DNA of 13,379 nt from Roseiarcus sp036502965 (GCA_036502965.1 DASXXT010000309.1:1-13379), one strand, 5' to 3'; shown: positions 1-7,186, numbered from the stretch's first letter. The notes: a model not told the origin generated them from the sequence alone. Made by a program: numbers and translations.

Positions 1-15
1 GCAGAAGTAGTCGCC

Positions 16-38
16 GGCCTCCCGAGCCGAGGGAGGCC
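16..38. terminator. GC-rich hairpin downstream of the SDR gene
   Basis: GGCCTCCC (16-23) and GGGAGGCC (31-38) form a perfect 8-bp stem around a 7-base loop. It lies about 45 bases past the stop codon of the minus-strand dehydrogenase gene, so it may stabilise or end that transcript. There is no T-run on either strand after the stem, so it is not a textbook intrinsic terminator; a role for a gene left of the window is equally possible. Confidence 0.35.
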
Positions 39-82
39 CGGACGTCCGTGACGACCGGCTCCGATTCGCCCGCCGGATGGCT

Positions 83-835
83 CTAGCGCCCGCCGGAGAC
101 CGTCAGCACACTGCCGGTGACAAAGGCGGCCGCGGGCGAAATGAGCCAGGCTGCGGCCTCCGCTATCTCCTCGGGCGCGCCGACGCGGCGCAACGGAGTC
201 ATTCCCTCGATGCGCTCGCGGAAGGACGCTTGGGCAAGGACGTCGCGGTTCATGTCGGTTGCGGTGAAGCCGGGCGCGACGACGTTGGCCCGGATGCCCT
301 CGGGCCCGACTTCGGTTGCGAGGCCTTTGGTGAAGCTCTCGACCGCCCCCTTGGTCGCCGCATAGGACGCCAGTCCTGGCAGGCCGCCAAGCCTCGCGGC
401 GATCGACGAAATGTTGACGATCGCCCCGCCGCTCCCGCCGTGCTTGGTCGAGAGCCGAAGCACGGCCTCTTTGCAGGCGAGGATGGTCCCAATCACATTG
501 ATCTGAAAAAGCTGCGTCAGTTCCGCAGCCTCTCGCTCGCCGGTCGGAGCGAAGCGTCCGGAGACGCCGGCGTTGTTGACGACGCCGGCGAGCGGCCCCA
601 GCGCTTCCGTCGCCTGCTCGAACAGACGATGAAGCTGAGCCGAATCCGCGACATCGGCCTGGAAAGCCTGCGCCCGTCCACCTGACTTCTTGATTTCCGC
701 GACGGTCGTGTCAGCCGCCTTGGCGTCGGCGGCGTAGTTGACCGCGACCGCGTGGCCGTCCGCAGCGAGGCGGCGGCAGATGGCAGCGCCGATGCCGCGC
801 GAGCCTCCGGTGACGATAATCAGGCCTGAAGGCAT
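83..835 (-). CDS. SDR family NAD(P)-dependent oxidoreductase, YgfF-like
   Basis: This 250-residue protein is a classical short-chain dehydrogenase/reductase of the usual family length, expected in the cytoplasm. The Rossmann cofactor motif TGGSRGIG is at residues 9-16, the NNAG motif at 87-90, the structural Asn at 113, the catalytic Ser at 143/144, and the YxxxK pair is Tyr158 and Lys162. The stretch GGSGGAIVNISSIAARLG (about 133-150) and the C-terminal YVTG-like segment (FVTGSVLTVSGGR) resemble Escherichia coli YgfF, a putative oxidoreductase of unknown substrate. A basic residue (Arg13) in the glycine motif and no Asp at the end of strand beta-2 (VNYAAD) suggest NADP(H), which is an inference. 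The gene follows the ABC permease on the same strand after an 83-base gap and may be co-transcribed. The substrate cannot be read from the sequence. Confidence 0.93.
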   Translation of the reverse strand: MPSGLIIVTGGSRGIGAAICRRLAADGHAVAVNYAADAKAADTTVAEIKKSGGRAQAFQADVADSAQLHRLFEQATEALGPLAGVVNNAGVSGRFAPTGEREAAELTQLFQINVIGTILACKEAVLRLSTKHGGSGGAIVNISSIAARLGGLPGLASYAATKGAVESFTKGLATEVGPEGIRANVVAPGFTATDMNRDVLAQASFRERIEGMTPLRRVGAPEEIAEAAAWLISPAAAFVTGSVLTVSGGR

Positions 836-918
836 GGCGGGGACTTAGCTCCGTAGAGAATGTTCAAGGGATATTGAAGGCGAGCCGTTCGACGGTCAAT
901 TCAACCGTGCTTTATGCG

Positions 919-1695
919 TTACGGCTTCAGCCGCCATCCCGTGCGGAAGATCCATGTCAGGACCCCGAGGCACACGGCGATGAACAGCGCAGTGAACCCG
1001 AGACTCGCGGCGACGCTGACATCGCCTTGGCCATAGAAGCTCCAACGGAAGCCGCTGATGAGATAGACCACGGGATTGAACAGGCTGACCGCGCGCCAAA
1101 AGGGCGGCAGCATGTCAATCGAGTAGAAGGCGCCGCCGAGAAACGTGAGCGGCGTCACCACCAGCGAAGGGATGACCGCCAGCTGCTCGAAGTTTCCGGC
1201 CCAGATGCCGATGATGAAGCCGAACAGGCTGAAGGCGATCGCGGTCAGCGCCAGGAAGGCGATCATCCAGAATGGGTGCTCGATGCGCACCGGGACCAAC
1301 AGCGCCGCGGTTATGAGAATGACAAGCCCGATGCCGATCGATTTGGTCGCCGCCGCGCCGACATAGGCGCAAACCGCCTCGATCGAGGATAGCGGCGCCG
1401 AGAGGAGCTCATAGATCGCGCCGGTGAATTTGGGAAAATAGATAGCGATCGAGGCGTTGGAGATGCTTTGCGTCAGAAGCGAAAGCATTATGAGACCTGG
1501 CACGATGAATGCGCCGTAGCTGACCCCGCTGACTTCGCGGATACGCCCGCCGATCGCCGCACCGAACACGATGAAATAGAGCGCGGTGGTGATCACTGGC
1601 GTCGCCACGCTCTGCAGAATTGTGCGCTGTGTGCGCTGGAGTTCAGCACGGTAGATCGCCCAGACGCCGCTCAGATTGACCGCAGAAGCTCTCAC
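919..1695 (-). CDS. ABC-2 type transporter permease, YadH-like
   Basis: The 258-residue protein is the membrane subunit of an ABC-2 exporter. A short cytoplasmic N-terminus with an amphipathic region (YRAELQRTQRT) is followed by about six hydrophobic segments, near residues 30-50, 60-85, 105-135, 140-165, 175-195 and 228-250. The segment FLGGAFYSIDMLPPFW followed by NPVVYLISGFRW is the typical C-terminal signature of this family (YadH, NodJ and DrrB relatives). The start is GTG at 1695, overlapping the TGA of the ATPase gene (GTGA), which implies translational coupling and a 1:1 complex. Substrate is unknown: family members export polysaccharides, lipids, drugs or lipo-oligosaccharides. No periplasmic or outer-membrane partner is encoded next to it. 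Confidence 0.93.
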   Translation of the reverse strand: MRASAVNLSGVWAIYRAELQRTQRTILQSVATPVITTALYFIVFGAAIGGRIREVSGVSYGAFIVPGLIMLSLLTQSISNASIAIYFPKFTGAIYELLSAPLSSIEAVCAYVGAAATKSIGIGLVILITAALLVPVRIEHPFWMIAFLALTAIAFSLFGFIIGIWAGNFEQLAVIPSLVVTPLTFLGGAFYSIDMLPPFWRAVSLFNPVVYLISGFRWSFYGQGDVSVAASLGFTALFIAVCLGVLTWIFRTGWRLKP

Positions 1696-2618
1696 GCCGC
1701 CCGCCCCACCAGATCGACGAAGATGTCCTCGAGCGTGGTCGTGCTCGTGTCGAGATCCTTGAAATCGACGCCGATCTCGTCCAGGCGACGCAAAAGCGTC
1801 GGAACGCCAGTGTCCTCGGCCGCCGCGTCGAAGCGATAGGAAAGGCGCAGGCCATCGTCCTCGAGTTCGAGCGGCCAGCCGGCAAGTTCTTTTGGCAGCG
1901 CTGGCAGCGGCTTCTGCAGCGCCAGCGTCAACCGCCGCTTGCCGAGCTTGCGCATGAGCGCCGCCTTGTCGTCCACGAGCACGATCCGGCCGTGGTCGAT
2001 GACGCCTACCCGGTCCGCCATCTCCTCGGCCTCCTCGATGTAATGGGTGGTCAGAATGACCGTGACATCCTGGCTACGCAGCCGCCGAACAAGCGCCCAC
2101 ATGTCGCGGCGCAGGTTGACGTCGACGCCTGCGGTCGGCTCGTCGAGGAACAGCACGTCGGGCTCGTGGCTGAGCGCCTTGGCGATCATGACGCGCCGTT
2201 TCATTCCGCCTGACAATTCAACGATTCGAGTGTCCCGTTTGTCCCACAACGAAAGGTCGTGCAGCAATTGTTCGATATAGGCGGGATTGGGGCGCTGCCC
2301 GAAAAGTCCGCGGCTGAAGGTCATCGCCCTGCGGACCGTGCTAAAAATATCGAGGGCGATCTCCTGCGGCACCAGCCCGACCATGGCGCGCGCGGCACGG
2401 TAGTCGCGAACGACGTCATACCCGTCGATGAGAACCTTGCCCGCAGTCATCGACACCGAGCCGCACACGACCCCGATCAGCGTCGTCTTGCCGGCGCCGT
2501 TCGGACCCAGCAGAGCGAAAATCTCGCCCCTGGCGATTTCCAGATTGACCGAGTCGAGCGCGACGAGGCCCGACTTGTAACGTTTAGTCACCGCGGCGAT
2601 CGATATCATCGGCGACAT
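1692..2618 (-). CDS. ABC transporter ATP-binding protein, YadG-like
   Basis: This 308-residue cytoplasmic ATPase powers the permease encoded immediately downstream. All nucleotide-binding motifs are intact: Walker A GPNGAGKTT at residues 38-46, Q-loop Gln85, signature LSGGM at 135-139, Walker B VLFLDEPT at 155-162 and the H-loop His192 in TTHYIEEAEEMADR. Residues from about 225 form the extra C-terminal domain common in drug and polysaccharide exporter ATPases (YadG, DrrA, NodI types). The ATG at 2618 has a GGAGAG ribosome-binding site about 6 bases upstream; a second in-frame ATG three codons later (MISIAAV) is possible. The stop overlaps the GTG of the permease gene, so this is the first gene of a two- or three-gene operon. 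No specific substrate can be deduced. Confidence 0.95.
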   Translation of the reverse strand: MSPMISIAAVTKRYKSGLVALDSVNLEIARGEIFALLGPNGAGKTTLIGVVCGSVSMTAGKVLIDGYDVVRDYRAARAMVGLVPQEIALDIFSTVRRAMTFSRGLFGQRPNPAYIEQLLHDLSLWDKRDTRIVELSGGMKRRVMIAKALSHEPDVLFLDEPTAGVDVNLRRDMWALVRRLRSQDVTVILTTHYIEEAEEMADRVGVIDHGRIVLVDDKAALMRKLGKRRLTLALQKPLPALPKELAGWPLELEDDGLRLSYRFDAAAEDTGVPTLLRRLDEIGVDFKDLDTSTTTLEDIFVDLVGRAA

Positions 2619-2680
2619 CGCCGGCTCTCCCCAATAGGCGCGCGCATTGGCGCGGCTAGCGGGGCGGCGACGGCGCCGCG

Positions 2681-2698
2681 CGCGGGCCGGGGCCCGCG
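2681..2698. repeat. Perfect GC palindrome
   Basis: CGCGGGCC and GGCCCGCG flank a two-base centre, giving perfect 8-base arms 63 bases upstream of the ABC ATPase start. It could fold as a cruciform or act as a binding site; GC-rich DNA yields such palindromes by chance more often than average. Confidence 0.35.
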
Positions 2699-2759
2699 AA
2701 CCTCATCCGGCCGCGAGCCCGATATGTAAGCGCATGGAGGCGGCGCGTCACCCCCTTGG

Positions 2760-2771
2760 GGGGCCGGCCCC
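2760..2771. repeat. Perfect 12-base palindrome GGGGCCGGCCCC
   Basis: A perfect 12-base palindrome in the gap between the ABC operon and the small secreted protein gene, 62 bases from the other GC palindrome. No function can be assigned; part of a terminator-like or protein-binding structure is possible. Confidence 0.3.
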
Positions 2772-2891
2772 ACAGGAAAGCACGCTCACGAAGCTACAGG
2801 CGCCCGCGTCGATTGATGATCTTCCGCAGTTCCGCTCGGGCGCGGAAACGCCTCGGCGCCGGATCAGAGTCTAACAAACCCTTTACGGAGA

Positions 2892-3209
2892 TCAGAAGGC
2901 CATCGGCACAAAGAAGCAGTAGACCCCGGACTGGATTCCGCTCCCGTCATCCCTGTAGAAGATCCAATAGTCTCCATCCTGGCTAGGCAGCGCCTGGCCG
3001 ACAGGAATCCGGCGGACATAGCCATCGACGGAATAATAGTCGTCAGAAATCCGGTGCACCTGGTCTGGGCGAAGATGATGAGCGTCCGCCGGTCCGCAGC
3101 ACGAAGCCTTTACCCAATCGGGAACGGGTTTCCCGTCCGACCAATAGTCATGCGCATCCGCGCTGCTCGCGGACACAGCTAGCAATACCGCAGCGATTCG
3201 AGCGATCAT
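2892..3209 (-). CDS. Small secreted protein with a Cys-Cys-Gly motif, function unknown
   Basis: The 105-residue product starts with a clear Sec signal peptide: charged start, hydrophobic core (IAAVLLAVSAS) and a probable cleavage after ADA at residue 19, leaving a mature periplasmic protein of about 86 residues that begins HDYW. Conserved-looking features are VPDWVKASCCGPADAHHL (residues 29-46) with adjacent Cys37-Cys38, a cluster of His residues, and a third Cys near position 99 (VYCFFVP). Similar short proteins with WVKxxCCGxxDxH are, from memory, common and uncharacterised in Hyphomicrobiales. AGGGAA lies about 6 bases before the ATG. The Cys and His residues could bind a metal or form disulfides, but that is inference. 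It is a single gene, 273 bases from the ABC operon start. Confidence 0.85.
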   Translation of the reverse strand: MIARIAAVLLAVSASSADAHDYWSDGKPVPDWVKASCCGPADAHHLRPDQVHRISDDYYSVDGYVRRIPVGQALPSQDGDYWIFYRDDGSGIQSGVYCFFVPMAF

Positions 3210-3516
3210 CTCCGTTCCCTTTGCGGGTTACCAAGTTGGAATGATGCCGAACCCTGGGAGTTTTCCTCCTTTCAACTCAAGTCCACACTCGACCATTCTG
3301 CCGCAGCAAGTCTTATGCCGACGGCTCGACTCACTGATGTAATGCTGCTGCTGGAGCCTTCCAATTGGCAAGCGAGACTTCACAACAAATTTGAGGAGTT
3401 CGCCCAGGATTTCGATGATGATTGGCGAAGCGGGGCTGCGCTCAGATCCAGTCGCAGCCCGTTCAGCAAATCCACCTTTATCCGGCACCCGGGTCATAGA
3501 CGGCTGCGGTAGCGTG

Positions 3517-3560
3517 GCGCAAAATTGAGCAGCATCAATATGGCGCAATTTTGTGCAACT
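3517..3560. repeat. Hairpin repeat, copy 1
   Basis: This 44-base unit opens with GCGCAAAATTG and closes with CAATTTTGTGC (then AACT). The two ends are inverted repeats with one mismatch, enclosing a loop region beginning AGCAGCATCAAT. The unit recurs 187 bases downstream in the same orientation with 37 of 42 aligned bases identical and a two-base gap. No T-run follows, so it is not an obvious terminator. Confidence 0.6.
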
Positions 3561-3703
3561 CCTCTCATGGCCCCAACTCGGCGCACGTTGGAGAATCAAT
3601 TCAGCGACCTCGGGAATGTTCCCGAATCTTCAATCACGCAGCCGTGTCCGCATCGGTAAGATTTCATCTTCATCCAGCAACCGACTGATCCGCATACAAT
3701 TAT

Positions 3704-3745
3704 GCGCGAAATTGAGCAGCATCAATGGCGCGATTTTATGCAGTT
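3704..3745. repeat. Hairpin repeat, copy 2
   Basis: A 42-base direct-repeat copy of the unit at 3517, lacking the bases AT after CATCAAT. The central block AAATTGAGCAGCATCAAT is identical in both copies. The arms of this copy have more mismatches, so its hairpin is weaker. Immediately before it GCAT-N6-ATGC adds a further short inverted repeat. The flanks of the two copies do not align, so this is a dispersed element rather than a larger tandem duplication. Confidence 0.6.
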
Positions 3746-3992
3746 CGCGTAGGAGGGCTCCTGGGAAACGCGCGGCGGAACGAGTCTTGCCGATGGCGAG
3801 GTCAACGCCGGCCCGGCGCGCGCCTTCCGGGAGGCAGCCTAAGGAAACGCGGCCGCCATGGCCTCGTACTATGACGGCAGCCGAAAGGCCCCTCAATTGG
3901 CCGCAAGGGTCTGCCCTCAAATCGAACGGATTGGTCGTTTAATACTTAGGTTTAGGCACGAGATCTGACCGCCGCTGCCAGTGCGACCGACT

Positions 3993-4039
3993 GGAAAGCG
4001 AAACGGTCGGCTTGCGAAAGCCGCTCGGGCGGTTCTTTC
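3993..4039 (+). promoter_or_regulatory. Possible structured leader upstream of parC
   Basis: CGGCTT-GCGA-AAGCCG at 4008-4023 is a perfect 6-bp stem capped by a GNRA-type tetraloop. It sits inside a weaker outer pairing of GAAAG (3993) with CTTTC (4035). The structure would lie in the parC leader if transcription begins upstream of 3990. No known riboswitch or ribosomal-protein leader is recognisable, and the hairpin may be incidental. Confidence 0.25.
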
Positions 4040-4107
4040 GTTGTGCCGTCGACAGCTCATCCCGCGCCGCCCTTGCCCCGACTCAGCGCCCGGGCTAACC
4101 CCGGCGC

Positions 4108-6360
4108 ATGGCCAAACCTGTTCCGCCGCCCCCAGCACCGCCTTCGGTCCCGATCGACATCAACCTGCGCGACGCGCTCGAGGAGCGCTATCTCGCCTAT
4201 GCCCTTTCCACCATCATGGGACGGGCGCTGCCCGACGCCCGCGACGGACTTAAACCCGTGCACCGCCGCATCCTCTACGGCATGCACATCCTCAGGCTCG
4301 ACCCCGGCTCGGCCTTCAAGAAATGCGCGAAGATCGTTGGCGACGTGATGGGCTCGTTCCATCCGCACGGCGACCAGGCGATCTACGAGGCGCTGGTGCG
4401 TCTCGCCCAGGACTTCGTCTCGCGCTATCCGCTCATCGAAGGGCAGGGCAATTTCGGCAACATCGACGGCGACAACGCCGCCGCCTACCGCTACACCGAG
4501 GCGCGCATGACCGATGTGGCGCGCCTCCTCATGGAGGGCGTCGAGGAAGACTCGGTCGATTGGCGTGACAACTACTCGGGCGATACGAAAGAGCCGATCG
4601 TGATGCCGTCGGCCGTGCCGAACCTGCTCGCCAACGGCGCGCAGGGCATCGCGGTCGGCATGGCGACGTCGATTCCGCCGCACAACATCGCCGAACTTTG
4701 CGACGCCGCGCTCTATCTCATCGCCCATCCCGACGCCGACGCCGAAGCGCTCGCTACTTTCGTGCCGGGTCCGGATTTCCCGACCGGCGGCGTGGTCATC
4801 GACGGTAAGTCAGCGATCATCGATACCTACCGGACCGGCCGCGGCGCCTTTCGGGTGCGAGCGCGCTGGACGAAGGAGGATACGGGCCGCGGCGGTTGGG
4901 TCGCAGTCGTCAACGAAATTCCCTACGGGGTGCAGAAGTCCCGGCTTATCGAGCAGATCGCCAATCTTCTCAACGAACGCAAAATACCGCTGCTGGCGGA
5001 CGTCCGCGACGAATCCACCGAGGACGTGCGCATCGTGCTCGAGCCGCGCACCCGCGCGGTCGAGCCGGAAACGCTGATGGAATCCTTGTTCAGGCTGACC
5101 GAACTCGAGGCGCGGGTCTCGATCAACATGAATGTGCTGGTCGACGGCGTCACGCCCAGGGTCGTTTCACTAGGCGAAGCGCTCAGGCAATGGCTCGATC
5201 ATCGCCGCACGGTCCTGGTGCGGCGCTCGCGTCACCGATTGGCGGCCATCGACAAGCGGCTCGAACTGCTCGCCGGCATGATCATCGTCTTTCTCAATCT
5301 CGACGAGGTGATCCGCATCGTTCGCGAGGACGATGATCCGAAAGAGGCGCTGAAAGTCCGCTTCAGCCTGACCGAGCCTCAGGTCGTTTACGTTCTCGAC
5401 ACGCGCCTAAGAAGCTTGCGCCGCCTCGAGGAAATGGCGCTGCGCAAGGAACAGGATGACCTGGGGAAGGAGAAAGCGACGATCGAGGCGCTGCTCGCCA
5501 GCGAAAAGAAGCAATGGCAGATGATCGCGGTCGAGATCCGCGACGTCAAAAAGAAATTCGGTCCCGACACGAAGCTCGGCCGGCGACGCACCAGTTTCGA
5601 AGCCGCACCGGACGTCATCATCGCGGACCTTGCCGAGGCGATGATCGAGCGCGAACCCTTGACCATCGTCGTGTCGCAGAAAGGCTGGATCCGGGCGCTG
5701 AAAGGCCAGGTCGCCGATCTGTCCGCCGCCACGTTCAAGGGCGACGACGGCTTGAAGACCTCGTTCTTCGCCGAAACGACCTCGAAGATTCTCGTGCTGG
5801 CGAGCGACGGCAAGGTGTTCACGCTCGACGCCTCTAAGTTGCCCGGCGGACGAGGGCAGGGCGAGCCGATCCGTCTCATGGCCGACCTCGATGAGAGCGC
5901 TTCGATCGTCGCCGTCTGGGCTTACGCGGCGGGCGCCAAGCGCCTCGTCGGGTCGAGCGACGGCAACGGCTTCATCGTCGGCGACGACGAGCTTCTGTCC
6001 TCGACTCGCAAGGGCAGGGCGGTGCTCAATGTCTCGGCGCCGGCGACCGCAACGCTGATCGTGCCCGCCGCCGGCGACCATGTCGCGATCATCGGGCAGA
6101 ATCGCAAGCTTCTCGTGTTCCCGCTGGCCCAGCTCAATGAAATGGCGCGCGGCAAGGGCACGCGGCTTCAGCGCTATAAGGACGGCGGCGTTTCCGACGC
6201 CAAAGTCTTTGCCATCGCCGAGGGTCTCACCTGGCGCGACTCGGCCGGGCGCACGTTCACTGTCGCAAGACCCGAGCTCAACGAATGGATCGGCAACCGC
6301 GCCGAGGCCGGGCGCCTGCCGCCTAAGGGCTTCCCGAAGACCAACCGCTTCGAGGCATAG
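4108..6360 (+). CDS. parC: DNA topoisomerase IV subunit A
   Basis: The 750-residue protein matches alphaproteobacterial ParC in length and layout. With ParE it forms topoisomerase IV, which decatenates daughter chromosomes by ATP-driven double-strand passage. The N-terminal breakage-reunion core (about 15-480) has RDGLKPVHRRILY near residues 45-57, the quinolone-determining helix GSFHPHGDQAIYEALVR at 82-98, and the catalytic Tyr129 within AAAYRYTEAR. A coiled-coil and tower region follows, then a C-terminal beta-pinwheel domain from about 490. No canonical GyrA box (QRRGGKG) is visible, which favours ParC over GyrA. An in-frame TAA at 4096 makes ATG 4108 the first possible start; the proline-rich tail MAKPVPPPPAPPS is odd but short, and no clear Shine-Dalgarno is seen. 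Gln90 and Glu94 occupy the positions of E. coli ParC Ser80 and Glu84. The gene stands alone, convergent with the next one. Confidence 0.97.
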   Translation: MAKPVPPPPAPPSVPIDINLRDALEERYLAYALSTIMGRALPDARDGLKPVHRRILYGMHILRLDPGSAFKKCAKIVGDVMGSFHPHGDQAIYEALVRLAQDFVSRYPLIEGQGNFGNIDGDNAAAYRYTEARMTDVARLLMEGVEEDSVDWRDNYSGDTKEPIVMPSAVPNLLANGAQGIAVGMATSIPPHNIAELCDAALYLIAHPDADAEALATFVPGPDFPTGGVVIDGKSAIIDTYRTGRGAFRVRARWTKEDTGRGGWVAVVNEIPYGVQKSRLIEQIANLLNERKIPLLADVRDESTEDVRIVLEPRTRAVEPETLMESLFRLTELEARVSINMNVLVDGVTPRVVSLGEALRQWLDHRRTVLVRRSRHRLAAIDKRLELLAGMIIVFLNLDEVIRIVREDDDPKEALKVRFSLTEPQVVYVLDTRLRSLRRLEEMALRKEQDDLGKEKATIEALLASEKKQWQMIAVEIRDVKKKFGPDTKLGRRRTSFEAAPDVIIADLAEAMIEREPLTIVVSQKGWIRALKGQVADLSAATFKGDDGLKTSFFAETTSKILVLASDGKVFTLDASKLPGGRGQGEPIRLMADLDESASIVAVWAYAAGAKRLVGSSDGNGFIVGDDELLSSTRKGRAVLNVSAPATATLIVPAAGDHVAIIGQNRKLLVFPLAQLNEMARGKGTRLQRYKDGGVSDAKVFAIAEGLTWRDSAGRTFTVARPELNEWIGNRAEAGRLPPKGFPKTNRFEA

Positions 6361-6364
6361 CGCG

Positions 6365-6393
6365 CCTGGGACGCCAAGCCCGCCAGGACTTTT
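6365..6393 (+). terminator. Probable intrinsic terminator of parC
   Basis: CCTGG at 6365-6369 pairs with CCAGG at 6383-6387 around a 13-base loop, followed by ACTTTT ending at 6393. It starts 5 bases after the parC stop. The stem is short for a GC-rich genome, so efficiency is uncertain. Confidence 0.45.
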
Positions 6394-6418
6394 GGTCGCG
6401 ATCGAGCGTTTTCAACGG

Positions 6419-6432
6419 TTTAGGCACCTAAA
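6419..6432. terminator. Palindrome TTTAGG-CA-CCTAAA between convergent genes
   Basis: Perfect 6-base arms around a two-base centre, lying between the convergent 3' ends of parC and the helix-turn-helix gene. It could act as a bidirectional transcript end or a binding site; there is no U-tract, so the terminator label is tentative. Confidence 0.25.
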
Positions 6433-6446
6433 GCTGTCACCCCTTC

Positions 6447-6923
6447 CTATTCCGCTTGGGTCCCTTCGGGAAGCGGATCGGCATGGAACAGCCTGAGAGG
6501 CGGCGCGGGCGCAGCCGTAGGGTGCTGTTCGAGCACGCTGGGCCTGGCGCGGTCCTTGGATGTATCGATTAACCCATGATAGCGATCCATCGCTGCGACA
6601 ACTTCAACGAGCGCCCGCACTGCCTTCAAGTCGCCACGCTCAAGCGCCGCGTCCGCGAAGCGCTGCGCTTTGGTAAGCCTTGCGACCTGCACATGGATGT
6701 ATCGCTCGGGAGCGTCGAGCCGGCGCCGGGCGATGGCGGTATCGATCTCGCGCCGGACCGTCCGAATGCTGACCTTGCGGGCTTCCGCGATCTGCTCAGG
6801 GGTGTAGCCAGACGCGAGAAGATCGAACGAGCTCTGGCTGAAGGCGGCTTTCGCCATTCTGCGCGCTCTCGCGGCCGCCCGTTCGCGGGCGCGTTGGGAA
6901 TCCGCTTCTTGGTCTTCGATCAT
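6447..6923 (-). CDS. Helix-turn-helix protein of unknown function
   Basis: The 158-residue protein has a highly charged, Arg/Ala-rich N-terminal helix (about 8-30), then a helix-turn-helix of the LASGYTPEQIAEARKVSIRT type at about 36-57, resembling LuxR/sigma-region-4 or small-terminase-like DNA-binding folds. A second helical block follows (about 75-118), rich in Ala, Arg and Glu: FADAALERGDLKAVRALV then AMDRYHGL. The C-terminal 35 residues are Pro-rich and probably disordered. I recall similar rhizobial proteins of unassigned role, some near phage or mobile genes, but no mobile gene is beside it here. ATG 6923 is preceded by a weak GGACC. A near-consensus sigma-70 promoter lies just upstream. 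A small regulator or a phage-derived terminase small-subunit relative are the main possibilities. Confidence 0.75.
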   Translation of the reverse strand: MIEDQEADSQRARERAAARARRMAKAAFSQSSFDLLASGYTPEQIAEARKVSIRTVRREIDTAIARRRLDAPERYIHVQVARLTKAQRFADAALERGDLKAVRALVEVVAAMDRYHGLIDTSKDRARPSVLEQHPTAAPAPPLRLFHADPLPEGTQAE

Positions 6924-6958
6924 AATAGGTCCGCCGCTGAATACTGAGTGAAGGAATA

Positions 6959-6987
6959 ATTATAATCTAGATTCCGCTTTTCAGCAA
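6959..6987 (-). promoter_or_regulatory. Near-consensus sigma-70 promoter of the helix-turn-helix gene
   Basis: On the minus strand TTGCTG (6987-6982) is followed after exactly 17 bases by a perfect TATAAT (6964-6959). Transcription would start near 6952, giving a leader of about 29 bases before ATG 6923. The AT-rich patch stands out in this GC-rich window. Confidence 0.6.
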
Positions 6988-7041
6988 CAAAATGTTGGCT
7001 CTTTAGCGTTAGATGTTGGTCGGCCTCCTTTTGCTTGCGCC

Positions 7042-7097
7042 TCATCGTCGTGGCCGGGCTTGTCCCGGCCATCCAGGCCACGCCGCCTCAATGACGA
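7042..7097 (+). repeat. REP-like palindromic element, unit A
   Basis: TGGCCGGG and CCCGGCCA form a perfect 8-bp stem with a CTTGT loop at 7051-7071, followed by ATCCAGGCCACGCC and a closing ATGACGAG that pairs with CTCATCGTC at the other end. The wording GTCGTGGCCGGGCTTGTC matches the palindromic intergenic repeat that, from memory, is abundant in Bradyrhizobium, Methylobacterium and relatives. Spurious translations of this repeat give DGRDKPGHDD. Confidence 0.75.
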
Positions 7098-7164
7098 GTC
7101 CCGACATTGACTCCTCCGGCAGTAAAATCTAACAAGAACAATGCTTTGCACCACGCTGCTTTCC

Positions 7165-7179
7165 TGTCGAATTTCGACA
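7165..7179. repeat. Inverted repeat TGTCGA-ATT-TCGACA
   Basis: Perfect 6-base arms around a 3-base centre, located between the two REP-like units. It may be part of the composite repeat or a binding site; nothing further can be said. Confidence 0.4.
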
Positions 7180-7186
7180 TGTAAAA

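Larger units (their letters stand above)
3210..4107. other. About 900 bases without a supported gene, between the secreted protein gene and parC
   Basis: Open frames of up to about 120 codons exist on both strands, but none has a recognisable domain, a convincing ribosome-binding site, or the codon pattern of its neighbours. The stretch is visibly less GC-rich than its surroundings around 3500-3720. It contains the two-copy hairpin repeat at 3517-3560 and 3704-3745 and a structured leader just before parC. Decayed mobile-element or pseudogene sequence is a reasonable guess, not shown by any intact motif. Confidence 0.5.

Noticed and set aside
77..685. A 202-codon plus-strand frame opposite the dehydrogenase gene
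   Set aside because: It mirrors the SDR gene, which has all its catalytic motifs; the plus-strand translation has no recognisable domain.
3228..3599. A 123-codon minus-strand frame
   Set aside because: No domain, signal peptide or ribosome-binding site is visible, and it spans one copy of the hairpin repeat.
3630..3920. A 96-codon minus-strand frame possibly from a transposase
   Set aside because: I found no transposase motif; its most distinctive part is only the translated hairpin repeat.
4057..4728. A 223-codon minus-strand frame overlapping parC
   Set aside because: It lies opposite the most conserved part of ParC, including the catalytic Tyr, and is a shadow of it.
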